Shown in pieces: positions 27,874 to 36,135 of a stretch of 64,000 bases of DNA. Under the pieces are notes generated by a model. It worked only from the letters and a program-made list of their open reading frames with translations. It was not told the origin of the DNA and made no database searches. Position 1 is the stretch's first letter; each line of letters opens with the position of its first letter. The translations under genes and the position numbers were made by a program. Origin of the DNA: an uncultured Prochlorococcus sp. (lineage in GTDB: Bacteria > Cyanobacteriota > Cyanobacteriia > PCC-6307 > Cyanobiaceae); the NCBI GenBank assembly GCA_902616595.1, contig CACMTJ010000003.1:40139-104138 (forward strand), written 5' to 3'.

Positions 27874-29619
27874 ATGAAAAATTTAAAGATAAAAGTCATA
27901 TCTAAATACCTAAGACCGTATAAAAAAGAATTCTTATATGGAGCTTTAGCTCTATTATTAGTAAATATATTAAGTGTAATAATACCCTTAGAAGTAAAAA
28001 ATATAATTGACGAATTACAAAATGGGTTTTCTTCGGATTTTGTTATTACTAAATCTTTATGGTTAATATTTTTAGCAACTTGTATGGGTTTAATAAGATT
28101 ATTCTCAAGACAGATTGTCTTCGGAATAGGTAGAAAAGTAGAAGTAAATCTTCGTCAAAAACTTTTTGACCATTTACTTATTCAAGATCCAGAATGGATT
28201 CAAAAAAAAGGTAGTGGAGACATTATTAGTAGAGCTACAAGCGATGTTGAAAACATAAGAAGACTTTTAGGTTTTACAGTTTTAAGCCTGTGCAACATTG
28301 TCTTAGCTTATTCATTCACTATTCCCTCAATGTTTTTGATAAATAAAACATTAACAATATCAGCTTTAATGATATTTCCATTAATCCTTGGAATTGTAAG
28401 TCTATTTGGCGGCAGAATGGTTAAACAAAGAAAAGCTCAACAAGAATCATTATCAAAGCTTAGTGATCTTATACAAGAAGATCTTTCTGGTATAAGCGCC
28501 ATTAAAATTTATGCCCAAGAGAATGCTGAGAAAAGAGAATTTAACATATACAATAATCAATATCGAAATTCAGCGATAAAACTTGCAAGAACAGCGAGTA
28601 CCCTATTCCCTTTGTTACAAGGAATTTCCTCAATTTCATTATTAATTTTACTATCATTAGGAACTTTTCAATTAGAGAGTGGATTTATTTCAATAGGTGG
28701 TTTAGTAGCTTTAATTCTATACGTTGAAAGACTTGTCTTCCCAACAGCTCTATTAGGTTTTACCTTAAATACTTTTCAACTTGGTCAAGTAAGTTTAGAT
28801 CGTGTGGAAGAAATTTTTCAGAATAACCCAAACATTATAGATAGGGCAGAAACTAAATTTCTAAAAAGAAAGGTTAAAGGATTCTTAGAAGCAAAAAATT
28901 TAACAATAAAGTATCCAGGAGCTAAATTTAATTCATTAAATAGCCTCAATTTTAAAATTTATCCTGGAGAACTTATTGCAATAGTTGGACCAGTAGGTTG
29001 TGGCAAGACAACATTAGCAAAGTCTCTAGGACGAACTATTGAAATTCCAGATAATCAATTATTTCTAGATGAAATTGATGTGAAAACTTTAAAATTAAAC
29101 GATCTAAGAAAAAATATTTCAATCGTTCCTCAAGAAGCATTCTTATTTACTTCTACAATCTCAGAAAACCTAAGTTTTGGAGAACCCAAAGCTTCTAAAT
29201 ATTTAGTTAAAGAAAGTGCTACAAAAGCAGGATTAATTGATGATATCAATAGTTTCCCACAAAGATTTAAAACTATTGTTGGTGAGAGAGGAATTACATT
29301 AAGTGGCGGACAAAGACAAAGAACTGCATTAGGAAGAGCACTACTTATTAATTCTCCTATTGTTGTTCTTGATGATGCTTTAGCAAGCGTAGATAATAAA
29401 ACAGCAACAAGAATAATAGATGAAATAAGTGATAGAAGTAATAAAACAATCATAATGATTAGTCACCAACTTTCTGTTGCAGCTACTTGTGATAGGGTTT
29501 TAGTAATGGATAAAGGAGAAATAGTACAAGAAGGGGCTCATAAAGATTTAGTAAAAGTAAATGGGCTATATAAACGACTTTGGGAAAGAGAATTAGCTAC
29601 CAGAATTGTTAGGAGCTAA
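27874..29619 (+). CDS. ABC exporter half-transporter (MdlB/MsbA-like)
   Basis: A 581-residue fusion of a six-helix ABC type IV exporter domain (about 15-310) and an ATPase domain (about 335-575). Walker A is GPVGCGKTT, the signature is LSGGQRQR and Walker B runs into LDDALASVD. The residue after Walker B is Asp where catalytic Glu is usual, as in the degenerate site of heterodimeric exporters. This suggests a partner half encoded elsewhere or a slow homodimer. Substrate could be a lipid or drug; no further hint is present. Its promoter region separates it from DUF3288. Confidence 0.88.
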   Translation: MKNLKIKVISKYLRPYKKEFLYGALALLLVNILSVIIPLEVKNIIDELQNGFSSDFVITKSLWLIFLATCMGLIRLFSRQIVFGIGRKVEVNLRQKLFDHLLIQDPEWIQKKGSGDIISRATSDVENIRRLLGFTVLSLCNIVLAYSFTIPSMFLINKTLTISALMIFPLILGIVSLFGGRMVKQRKAQQESLSKLSDLIQEDLSGISAIKIYAQENAEKREFNIYNNQYRNSAIKLARTASTLFPLLQGISSISLLILLSLGTFQLESGFISIGGLVALILYVERLVFPTALLGFTLNTFQLGQVSLDRVEEIFQNNPNIIDRAETKFLKRKVKGFLEAKNLTIKYPGAKFNSLNSLNFKIYPGELIAIVGPVGCGKTTLAKSLGRTIEIPDNQLFLDEIDVKTLKLNDLRKNISIVPQEAFLFTSTISENLSFGEPKASKYLVKESATKAGLIDDINSFPQRFKTIVGERGITLSGGQRQRTALGRALLINSPIVVLDDALASVDNKTATRIIDEISDRSNKTIIMISHQLSVAATCDRVLVMDKGEIVQEGAHKDLVKVNGLYKRLWERELATRIVRS

Positions 29620-29656
29620 AAGTAAAATTTTTTTCTTATAATAATATATTTAAATT

Positions 29657-30385
29657 ATGTTCAAATTCCTAAAAAACATTATGAATAATGAGGAGGTAAA
29701 TTTAACTAATGATGCTTATTCATTACATAGAGTATTAAAAACAGATATCAAAAAAGATCCAAATATAGAAGAAGATGAAATAATTTTTGGATGTGGTTGT
29801 TTCTGGGGAGCTGAAAAATGTTTTTGGAAACTTCCTGGAGTTGTAACTACTTCTGTAGGTTATGCTGGAGGTAAAAAAAACAATCCAACTTATTATGAAG
29901 TATGTTCAGGCTTAACTGGTCATTCAGAAGTTGTAAGAGTTATTTGGGATAAAAGGGAAATAGATGTAAGTGATTTATTAAAAATGTTTTGGGAATGCCA
30001 TGACCCTACTCAAAAAAACAAGCAAGGAAATGATGTAGGGACACAATATAGATCAGCGATATATTACAAAAATGAAAATAATATTAAAACTATATTAGCC
30101 AGTAAGAAACAATATCAAACGGAACTAAGCAAAAAAAATCTTGGTTTAATTGAAACGGAAATAAAAATGATTGAATCATATTTTTATGCGGAACAATACC
30201 ATCAACAATATCATGCATCAGCTGGAAGCAGACAGTATTGTTCAGCTTCACCTACAAAAGTTAAGTTAGGAGTTTTTACTGGAAGCAACTATAAATTAGA
30301 AGAGCATATATGGGAAAATTTTAATTGGGAAGTTGACAAGTGTGTATTGAGATCTGATAACAATCCTATAAAGAATAACATTTAA
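29657..30385 (+). CDS. msrA: Peptide methionine sulfoxide reductase MsrA
   Basis: A 242-residue MsrA with an unusually long N-terminus of about 40 residues before the catalytic domain. The active-site Cys lies in IIFGCGCFWGAEKCFW, followed by VGYAGG, GLTGHSEVVRV and EQYHQQYHASAG. It reduces S-methionine sulfoxide in oxidised proteins using thioredoxin. ATG at 29657 and an alternative at 29681 both leave the domain intact. It lies just upstream of tRNA-Pro on the same strand. Confidence 0.93.
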   Translation: MFKFLKNIMNNEEVNLTNDAYSLHRVLKTDIKKDPNIEEDEIIFGCGCFWGAEKCFWKLPGVVTTSVGYAGGKKNNPTYYEVCSGLTGHSEVVRVIWDKREIDVSDLLKMFWECHDPTQKNKQGNDVGTQYRSAIYYKNENNIKTILASKKQYQTELSKKNLGLIETEIKMIESYFYAEQYHQQYHASAGSRQYCSASPTKVKLGVFTGSNYKLEEHIWENFNWEVDKCVLRSDNNPIKNNI

Positions 30386-30412
30386 ATCACTCTAATCTTT
30401 ATAGTAAATATA

Positions 30413-30486
30413 CGGGGCGTAGCGCAGTTTGGTAGCGCACCACTTTGGGGTAGTGGGGGTCGTGGGTTCAAATCCCGCCGTTCCGA
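30413..30486 (+). tRNA. tRNA-Pro (anticodon GGG)
   Basis: A full cloverleaf can be drawn. The acceptor arm is CGGGGCG with CGTTCCG (two G-U pairs), the D stem GCGC/GCGC, the anticodon stem CCACT/AGTGG with loop TTGGGGT giving anticodon GGG, a 5-base variable loop and a T stem GTGGG/CCCGC with loop TTCAAAT. Discriminator A is at 30486. The CCA end is not encoded. The stop of a small gene on the other strand follows directly at 30487. Confidence 0.96.
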
Positions 30487-30639
30487 TTACTTATCTTCTT
30501 CATTTATAAGAGACTTGTATAATTTATATGAACTTATGCCTACTGCTATAAATGTAAAAGAAGAAAAAAAAGCTAAAACTAATATAGTAAGATTTGAAAC
30601 TTCCACTTCACCTAATTGGAAAGATATAAAAATGTTCAT
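30487..30639 (-). CDS. Small single-pass membrane protein (50 aa), unknown
   Basis: Hand translation gives 50 residues from ATG at 30639 to TAA at 30487-30489. It starts MNIFISFQLGEVEVSNLTIL, has one membrane helix (about 17-38) and ends SYKLYKSLINEEDK. The polar N-terminus, single helix and charged tail look like a real small thylakoid or plasma-membrane protein. Its stop codon abuts the tRNA-Pro 3' end on the opposite strand. I do not recognise the family. Confidence 0.6.
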   Translation of the reverse strand: MNIFISFQLGEVEVSNLTILVLAFFSSFTFIAVGISSYKLYKSLINEEDK

Positions 30640-30693
30640 TAGAAAGAATTTTTTTTAAAACATTAACACAAACAAAAAAAATTTTTCATCATG

Positions 30694-31494
30694 CTATAAA
30701 TTCAAAAGAATCACAACACCAAAAATTACTCGATAGATGATAAATATTTTCAACCCATTTGAAGAAAAATATTTTAATAAGAAATCTATTGCCAATAAAG
30801 AGGACAAGAATGTAGTAACAAGACCCACAAAAAGAGGAGGGAAACCTAATGAAAATAAATCATTAAAAGAAGAAATAAACTCAACAATCGCTGCAAGAGA
30901 AATAGCTGGAATTCCTAAAAGAAAAGAAAATTTCGCTGCATCTCCTCTTTCCCATCCTGATATTAAAGCGCTAGAAATAGTTACCCCCGATCTTGAAACA
31001 CCTGGAAAAATAGCAAATGCTTGAAAGAAACCTATGAAAAAACTATTGGAATAATTATGGTTTTTAATATTAATAGAACCTCTTTTTGCCTTATCTGCCA
31101 AGTACATAAAAAAAGCCATTAGAAATGAAACCAATGCTATTGATAAATTAGAACGAATAACGTTTTCAAAAAAAGAAGGAATAAATATTTTTATACTCCC
31201 ACCAAGCAAAACAATTGGTATAGTACCAATCAAAATAGATTTTAATAATCTTTCATGTAAGAGATATTCAAGAAATTTTTTGGAAGATTTACTCCTAAAA
31301 TTAAAAATATCATTCCTAAAATACCAAGCTATAGCTAGAACACTTCCAAGTTGAATAGTAGCGGATAAAGATGCTCCAGGATCATCAATACCTAAAAAAA
31401 GAGATATAACTTTTAAATGAGCTGTACTACTTACAGGGATAAATTCAGTTAACCCTTGAATTAATCCATATAAAACAAATTTTAAATATTCCAA
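30694..31494 (-). CDS. uppP: Undecaprenyl-diphosphatase UppP (BacA)
   Basis: A 266-residue polytopic enzyme with about eight hydrophobic segments. Its two catalytic signatures are intact: GLTEFIPVSSTAHLKVI near the N-terminus and IFPGVSRSGVTISSALISG (about 163-181). It dephosphorylates undecaprenyl diphosphate to recycle the lipid carrier for peptidoglycan and other glycans. The gene stands alone between a small gene downstream and a divergent secreted protein. Confidence 0.95.
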   Translation of the reverse strand: MEYLKFVLYGLIQGLTEFIPVSSTAHLKVISLFLGIDDPGASLSATIQLGSVLAIAWYFRNDIFNFRSKSSKKFLEYLLHERLLKSILIGTIPIVLLGGSIKIFIPSFFENVIRSNLSIALVSFLMAFFMYLADKAKRGSINIKNHNYSNSFFIGFFQAFAIFPGVSRSGVTISSALISGWERGDAAKFSFLLGIPAISLAAIVEFISSFNDLFSLGFPPLFVGLVTTFLSSLLAIDFLLKYFSSNGLKIFIIYRVIFGVVILLNL

Positions 31495-31561
31495 AAATTA
31501 TTAAATTACCTAATTAATTAATAGCAATTTACATTTAAAAATTAAAAGCTAGTATGGAAAA

Positions 31562-31834
31562 ATGAAAAAAAAATCTATCTTAATATTATTTTTTCTTTTT
31601 TCCTTAATCTTTTCTGGTTCTGCGAAAGCTAACTATTGGTTAATCATTGGAACTTATAGACAAGGGCCTGGAGGAAGGCCAGAGGTTAGTGGAATAACAA
31701 GTCCTTCATTACATTCTATTCCCATGAAAGATTTAGATACTTGTAATAAGGCAGGCAAAAAAATTACTAACGAAATATACAAACCTGTTTGGCAATTTGA
31801 TAGTAGATGGACCTGTGTATTTAGAGGCGATTAG
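31562..31834 (+). CDS. Small secreted protein of unknown function
   Basis: A 90-residue protein with a clear signal peptide, KKKSILILFFLFSLIFSG then SAKA, with cleavage predicted near residue 23-24. The mature part of about 66 residues begins NYWLIIGTYRQGPGGRPEV and contains MKDLDTCNKAGKKI and RWTCVFRG with two Cys that may form a disulfide. The family looks cyanobacterial but its role is unknown. It converges with a 44-residue gene, leaving 8 bases between the stops. Confidence 0.7.
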   Translation: MKKKSILILFFLFSLIFSGSAKANYWLIIGTYRQGPGGRPEVSGITSPSLHSIPMKDLDTCNKAGKKITNEIYKPVWQFDSRWTCVFRGD

Positions 31835-31842
31835 TAATAAAG

Positions 31843-31977
31843 TTATCTTTTAACATCGTGAGCACAACCGTCTCCCTTATAGTTTTCACTCTCGTAAAAA
31901 TCATTTTTTGTCCCAAAATAAACTGTTAATAAAACGAAAGGTAAGCTTAATATAAATAAAATAGTTGTTAAATCCAT
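31843..31977 (-). CDS. Small membrane protein (44 aa), unknown
   Basis: Intergenic translation yields 44 residues from ATG at 31977 to TAA at 31843-31845. A hydrophobic N-terminal helix (DLTTILFILSLPFVLLTVYF) is followed by a polar C-terminal tail with GTKNDFYES and GDGCAHDVKR. The clean division into one helix and a soluble tail, rich in non-AT-biased codons in the tail, argues for a real gene. No family recognised. Confidence 0.6.
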   Translation of the reverse strand: MDLTTILFILSLPFVLLTVYFGTKNDFYESENYKGDGCAHDVKR

Positions 31978-32040
31978 AGTGTTAACTTATTCAAGAAGGT
32001 TATGAAAAATTAAAATCACAATTTGTTGATTAACTCATGT

Positions 32041-32166
32041 CTAATAATCTGTGGGTCCCTTAATACCAAGATAAAAGAAGGCTCCTAAACCAACTAAAAG
32101 TAAAACTCCAGCGATAGCTGCAGAAGGAACAAAACCCCCTATTGCAAATGAAGAAAAACAATACAT
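32041..32166 (-). CDS. Small single-helix membrane protein (41 aa)
   Basis: A 41-residue frame (ATG at 32166, TAG at 32041-32043). It reads MYCFSSFAIGGFVPSAAIAG, then a Leu/Val/Gly helix and the tail FFYLGIKGPTDY. The size, single Gly/Ala-rich helix and short conserved-looking tail resemble tiny subunits of thylakoid complexes such as NDH-1 or cytochrome b6f, but I cannot match it to a named one. It lies 63 bases upstream of the previous small gene in the same direction. Confidence 0.55.
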   Translation of the reverse strand: MYCFSSFAIGGFVPSAAIAGVLLLVGLGAFFYLGIKGPTDY

Positions 32167-32255
32167 CAATAAAACTAAATCTAGTTAGATACTATCAATA
32201 AAAACTAGGTATTTGTAAAAAACTTTGACTCGAAGACAATTAAGGAATATTTCTA

Positions 32256-32483
32256 CTAAGCAACTAAAGTCGAATCTTCGTTATCAGCAGAAATTCTTAT
32301 TCTTTCTTCCAACTTAGGGCCATATAATTCATTTCCCCAGATTTCTACTCTTGAGTCATTTGGGGCCATAAAAGTAAGAATGTCAGTTGGAAATAAAACT
32401 CTCTCTAAAAAAAAATTTGATGGGCCAATACATCTCAAAACAACCATTCTGCAGCCTTCATTTTTGTAAGAAAACTCAACCAT
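32256..32483 (-). CDS. DUF1830 family protein
   Basis: A 75-residue soluble protein. The strand pattern RMVVLRCIGPSNFFLERVLF, PTDILTFMAPNDSRVEIW and a short acidic tail match DUF1830, a cyanobacterial family of unknown function whose members are about this length. A single Cys sits at about residue 11 and another at about 18. The start ATG at 32483 is well placed. It is flanked by gaps of about 90 bases on both sides with no other genes. Confidence 0.78.
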   Translation of the reverse strand: MVEFSYKNEGCRMVVLRCIGPSNFFLERVLFPTDILTFMAPNDSRVEIWGNELYGPKLEERIRISADNEDSTLVA

Positions 32484-32575
32484 TTCTAAACAGCAAAATA
32501 TAGTTAATTAAACACTATAAATAACAATAAAAAATGTATAAAAAATTACTGAAAAAAAAAGAAATTTAGAAAATG

Positions 32576-33520
32576 TTAAAAATTTAATCTAGCCTCAACT
32601 AAATTTCTTTCTTGATCAATTAATAAAAGGGCATAAGAATTCATAACATCAAAACTTTTATGAGGGATAGAGACATTAAGCATTCTCAAAAAATTAGATA
32701 ATTTTTCATCTTTAAGGGCTTTACCTTTCTGTAAAAACATTTCTTTTTCTTGATAAGTTTTCCAAATATTCATATATTCAATCTTCAAGGGTTTTAAATG
32801 CCAAATATTATCTATTAATTTCCAAATATCTAAATATTCATTAAGGTTATTTTGAATTTTTAATAAATAAGAAGATTCATGAAGACTCAAATTTGTTGTA
32901 TTTATAGGTCCATCATTTATGTTCGAAGAATAAGGTTTTATTCCCAAAAACCATCCCTCAAGAATTAATAAATCAGGACTATCTAATCTCCAATGGGATC
33001 TATCTCCTAAACCATTTCTTAAAGATTTATCAAAAACTGGTACATTTAATTCTCCATTTATCTTCCAATTTAGTAATTTTTCATGCATTAATTTTACTGA
33101 GTGACTACCTGGAAAACCTCTAGAAACATTCCAAGGGTTATTCTTAATTGCTAATTTCATTTCATCTGAAGGGAGGTAAAAATCGTCAATAGAAATAACA
33201 GCAATTTTGAAGTTTAATTTTAACGATATGGCTTCGAGCCATTTACCTAGTGTTGTCTTACCTGTACCAGGTAGAGCAGAGATCCCGATAATTTTTCTAT
33301 CAGAAAAATTATTTTGAAATTTATAGGCCTGAGATAAAAGAGGTAATGCTAAACCCCAAATCCAATCATCATTTACTTTATTGTTCCAAAATTGATTAAT
33401 TGAAAGAATGTTTCTTTGATTATTCCAAAAATTGAACCAATCATCCAAGGATTCCCAACCAATATCAATAATTAATTCTTCAAATTTATCAAGAGGAAAA
33501 TTAATATCCAAATCTTTCAT
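32576..33520 (-). CDS. D-glycerate 3-kinase (GLYK type)
   Basis: A 314-residue P-loop kinase. Walker A is ISALPGTGKTTLGKWL (about 82-97), followed by VISIDDFYLPSDEM, NPWNVSRGFPGSHSVKLMHE and LLILEGWFLGIKP. These blocks match plant/cyanobacterial glycerate kinases, which convert D-glycerate to 3-phosphoglycerate. The usual role is the last step of photorespiration. Here it directly follows a sugar-phosphoglycerate phosphatase (4-base gap) and a GH13 phosphorylase, so it probably also rephosphorylates glycerate released from glucosylglycerate. Confidence 0.88.
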   Translation of the reverse strand: MKDLDINFPLDKFEELIIDIGWESLDDWFNFWNNQRNILSINQFWNNKVNDDWIWGLALPLLSQAYKFQNNFSDRKIIGISALPGTGKTTLGKWLEAISLKLNFKIAVISIDDFYLPSDEMKLAIKNNPWNVSRGFPGSHSVKLMHEKLLNWKINGELNVPVFDKSLRNGLGDRSHWRLDSPDLLILEGWFLGIKPYSSNINDGPINTTNLSLHESSYLLKIQNNLNEYLDIWKLIDNIWHLKPLKIEYMNIWKTYQEKEMFLQKGKALKDEKLSNFLRMLNVSIPHKSFDVMNSYALLLIDQERNLVEARLNF

Positions 33521-33524
33521 ATTT

Positions 33525-34322
33525 CTAACTTATTTCTAGCTTATTTATCAATTTATTGATTTCATTTTTCCAACCATGTCCGTTTGGTTCAGAAGCTAAA
33601 GTAAATTCAAAATCTTTTAATTTATCTAGTAAATTTAAGTTAGGTCCATCAACTCCCGGAATAACAATCTTAATATCTGAATTTACTAGTAGAGGCAAAT
33701 CATTTGGAGAATCGCCCAAACCTATAATTTCAATATTTTGAACATTTGCATATTCTTTAAGAGCATTAATTGCTTTACCTTTATTAGATTTTGTAGATAA
33801 TAAGTGACTCATTCTATTTCCTTTAAAAATATCAACATTGAACTTTTTACAACAGATATTAATTTTCTCTTCTAAATAACTTGGTGGATTTAAAAAAGGC
33901 ATGCTCCAATGCCTATCACGCATTAAATTTAATGAGTTACCTTCTAAACCTGTGAGCTGAGTGGCTTCTTGATCAGTGAGATTATTAAGAGGAATTAGTT
34001 TATATTCAATTTCATTAGAAATAAAATTTAAGATTTCTTCAAGAGATTCGTATTTTATTCCAAGAATAATTTCTCCATTGACTCTTTTAAGAGATTCACC
34101 ATATATTGCTGCGCCATTCTCAACAATATAAGGATCTGTCAAGTTAAGTTCCTTTCTAATAACTTTCACCTCTGATGCCGTCTTGCTAGTACAAAGAATT
34201 ACGGGTATAGATAATTTTTGTAGTTTTTTTATAGTTTCTTTCGCAGGTGATAAATCATAGGAGTGATCCATTAAAGTACCATCTACATCACTTACTACCC
34301 AAATAGAAGAATTTTCTAGCAT
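33525..34322 (-). CDS. HAD phosphatase, probable glucosyl-3-phosphoglycerate phosphatase (MPGP family)
   Basis: A 265-residue HAD hydrolase of the mannosyl-3-phosphoglycerate phosphatase group. Motif 1 is WVVSDVDGTLMDHSYDLSPA, motif 2 VILCTSKTASEV, and motif 4 IIGLGDSPNDLPLLVNSD. In marine cyanobacteria this family dephosphorylates glucosyl-3-phosphoglycerate to glucosylglycerate. The neighbour gpgS makes that substrate, which supports the assignment. It lies 2 bases from the GH13 gene and 4 bases from the glycerate kinase on the same strand. Confidence 0.85.
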   Translation of the reverse strand: MLENSSIWVVSDVDGTLMDHSYDLSPAKETIKKLQKLSIPVILCTSKTASEVKVIRKELNLTDPYIVENGAAIYGESLKRVNGEIILGIKYESLEEILNFISNEIEYKLIPLNNLTDQEATQLTGLEGNSLNLMRDRHWSMPFLNPPSYLEEKINICCKKFNVDIFKGNRMSHLLSTKSNKGKAINALKEYANVQNIEIIGLGDSPNDLPLLVNSDIKIVIPGVDGPNLNLLDKLKDFEFTLASEPNGHGWKNEINKLINKLEIS

Positions 34323-34324
34323 TT

Positions 34325-36085
34325 TTATAAAGCACTAAGCCAAATTACTTGAAATGGATCAAGACTAATATTTTTGCAATTGTATTTAGTGGATGTTAAG
34401 AAATCTTGGGTATTGAAATTATTATCAAATATTTTTGGTAAGTCATTATCATTCAATTGATAATTAATTTTATTGTCAGTCATATTATGGATTGCGAATA
34501 CAGACTCGCGACCTATACTTCGTTTGATTACAACAATATCACTCCTACCTTTAGACAAACATTTCATTTCAGAACAAGGGTGAAATTGCTTTAATTCTGA
34601 TCTTACATCCATAGCATAACGAAGATATTTTAAGTTTTTTTTAGCGTTAGATTCAGGATTATTTAAAACAGCCAAAAGATTTTCTGATTTAAATTTTTCT
34701 CTATTAAGGTCTCTTCTTTGACCTGTCATAGAAAAACTTTTGATATCATTTTCTGAAGCTAGTAATGCTGGTAAATAAAAAGCAGGAACACCTTTCAATG
34801 CCATTACTAGTAATTGACTTAAAATAAATCTTTCATATTGAAATCTTTTAGCATCTCTACTCGAGTCTTCCATTGCACTCCACCAACTAATATTCAATTC
34901 ATAAGGTTTATCATCACCATTTGATAGACGTCTATGACTTACTAAACCGCCTCTTTTCTCACAATTGACTAATAAATCTTTTATTCTCTGATCGTTCATT
35001 AAACCCTCAAGAGCTCTAAGCCCAACACCATCGTGCGATGCAGTGAAATTAAAAAGAGTAGTATCGTCAGGTAATTCTGGCCAATCAAAAATCCATGAAT
35101 TTAGAATATCAGCTCTTGAAGTAATAATTGCTTCTAAGAGAAGAGGAGGTAATGGGAAATTGTATGCCATATGGGCTTCATCATCAGGAATCAGATAAGA
35201 TAGATTTTCCTTCTGAGGAACATTAGTTTCAGTTATTAAAACCCCCTCATCAAGAAGATTATTTAAAAGAACTCTTAAGAGTTTCACAATTGAATGTGCT
35301 TTTGGTAAATGCAAGCACGTTGTCCCTGATTCCTTCCAAATAAAACCTACAGCATCAAGCCTGAACCATTTAATTCCATTAGTTAAATAAGTAATAATCA
35401 AATTTAAGAACTCAAGAGTCATTTTTGGATTGTGCCAATTCAAATCAATTTGATCTGGACCAAAAGTTGTCCAAACTTGTTTAGGGCCATCTTCAGTATT
35501 TATTTGAGAAAACAAGGAGGAACTTCTTGGCCGAACAACATTTGTCCAATCAAGATTTTGTTTCGGTGAAAAAACATTTGATATGCCGGGTTCTTGGGAT
35601 TTAATAAATTGTTGAACCCAAGGATGAGATGATGAAACATGGTTTAGTACTAAATCAGCCATCAAATCATGATGTTTAGAAATACTTTTGAGATCATCCC
35701 AATCTCCAAATTTTTCTTCTAAGGAATCATAACTTGAGACTGCAAAACCTCCATCACTTGTAGATTTCAAAAAAGGAAGAATATGTACAACTTTAGAAAG
35801 GCTGCCAAAATGTTGGCCTAACAACTTACTCAGAGTTATTAATGATGCCTCACCATTTTTATAAATACTATCTGCATATGTTATCAAAATCGAATGAGAT
35901 TGATTCCATCTTTCCTTATCTCTTTTTTCTTCATAAGCAGATTTCTCTGAGAAATCATCCAAAATCTGCAATAATTGATTTGAAATAAAATTAATTTCTT
36001 CTGTAGTATTATTTGAATAAATTGTTTTTAACAATTTATCAATCTTTAATCTATCTAATTTTTTCTCTGAATCAATTTGCTTCAC
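34325..36085 (-). CDS. GH13 sucrose-phosphorylase-like enzyme, probable glucosylglycerate phosphorylase
   Basis: A 586-residue GH13_18-type enzyme. Blocks in order are HHDLMADLVLNHVSSSHPW, WTTFGPDQIDLNWHNPK, the nucleophile Asp in GIKWFRLDAVGFIWK, the acid/base Glu in LITETNVPQKEN, and FNFTASHDGVGLRALEG. Annotation pipelines call this sucrose phosphorylase. The subfamily also contains enzymes specific for glucosylglycerate, and the location between gpgS, a glucosyl-phosphoglycerate phosphatase and a glycerate kinase favours that substrate: glucosylglycerate plus phosphate gives glucose-1-phosphate plus glycerate. Confidence 0.82.
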   Translation of the reverse strand: MKQIDSEKKLDRLKIDKLLKTIYSNNTTEEINFISNQLLQILDDFSEKSAYEEKRDKERWNQSHSILITYADSIYKNGEASLITLSKLLGQHFGSLSKVVHILPFLKSTSDGGFAVSSYDSLEEKFGDWDDLKSISKHHDLMADLVLNHVSSSHPWVQQFIKSQEPGISNVFSPKQNLDWTNVVRPRSSSLFSQINTEDGPKQVWTTFGPDQIDLNWHNPKMTLEFLNLIITYLTNGIKWFRLDAVGFIWKESGTTCLHLPKAHSIVKLLRVLLNNLLDEGVLITETNVPQKENLSYLIPDDEAHMAYNFPLPPLLLEAIITSRADILNSWIFDWPELPDDTTLFNFTASHDGVGLRALEGLMNDQRIKDLLVNCEKRGGLVSHRRLSNGDDKPYELNISWWSAMEDSSRDAKRFQYERFILSQLLVMALKGVPAFYLPALLASENDIKSFSMTGQRRDLNREKFKSENLLAVLNNPESNAKKNLKYLRYAMDVRSELKQFHPCSEMKCLSKGRSDIVVIKRSIGRESVFAIHNMTDNKINYQLNDNDLPKIFDNNFNTQDFLTSTKYNCKNISLDPFQVIWLSAL

Positions 36086-36102
36086 TTTGAAAAAATCAAC
36101 GA

Positions 36103-36114
36103 AGTATTAATACT
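36103..36114. promoter_or_regulatory. Palindrome between the divergent GH13 and gpgS genes
   Basis: The 12-base perfect palindrome AGTATTAATACT lies in the 50-base space between the GH13 start (36085) and gpgS start (36136), where promoters for both directions must overlap. It could be an operator for a salt- or nitrogen-responsive regulator, but AT-rich DNA makes short palindromes common. Confidence 0.3.
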
Positions 36115-36135
36115 ATTCTGCACATCAATTAGAAA

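Noticed and set aside
30413..30486. tRNA-Pro considered as an integration site
   Set aside because: No integrase gene and no repeated copy of the tRNA 3' end were found in the window, and the flanking genes are ordinary.
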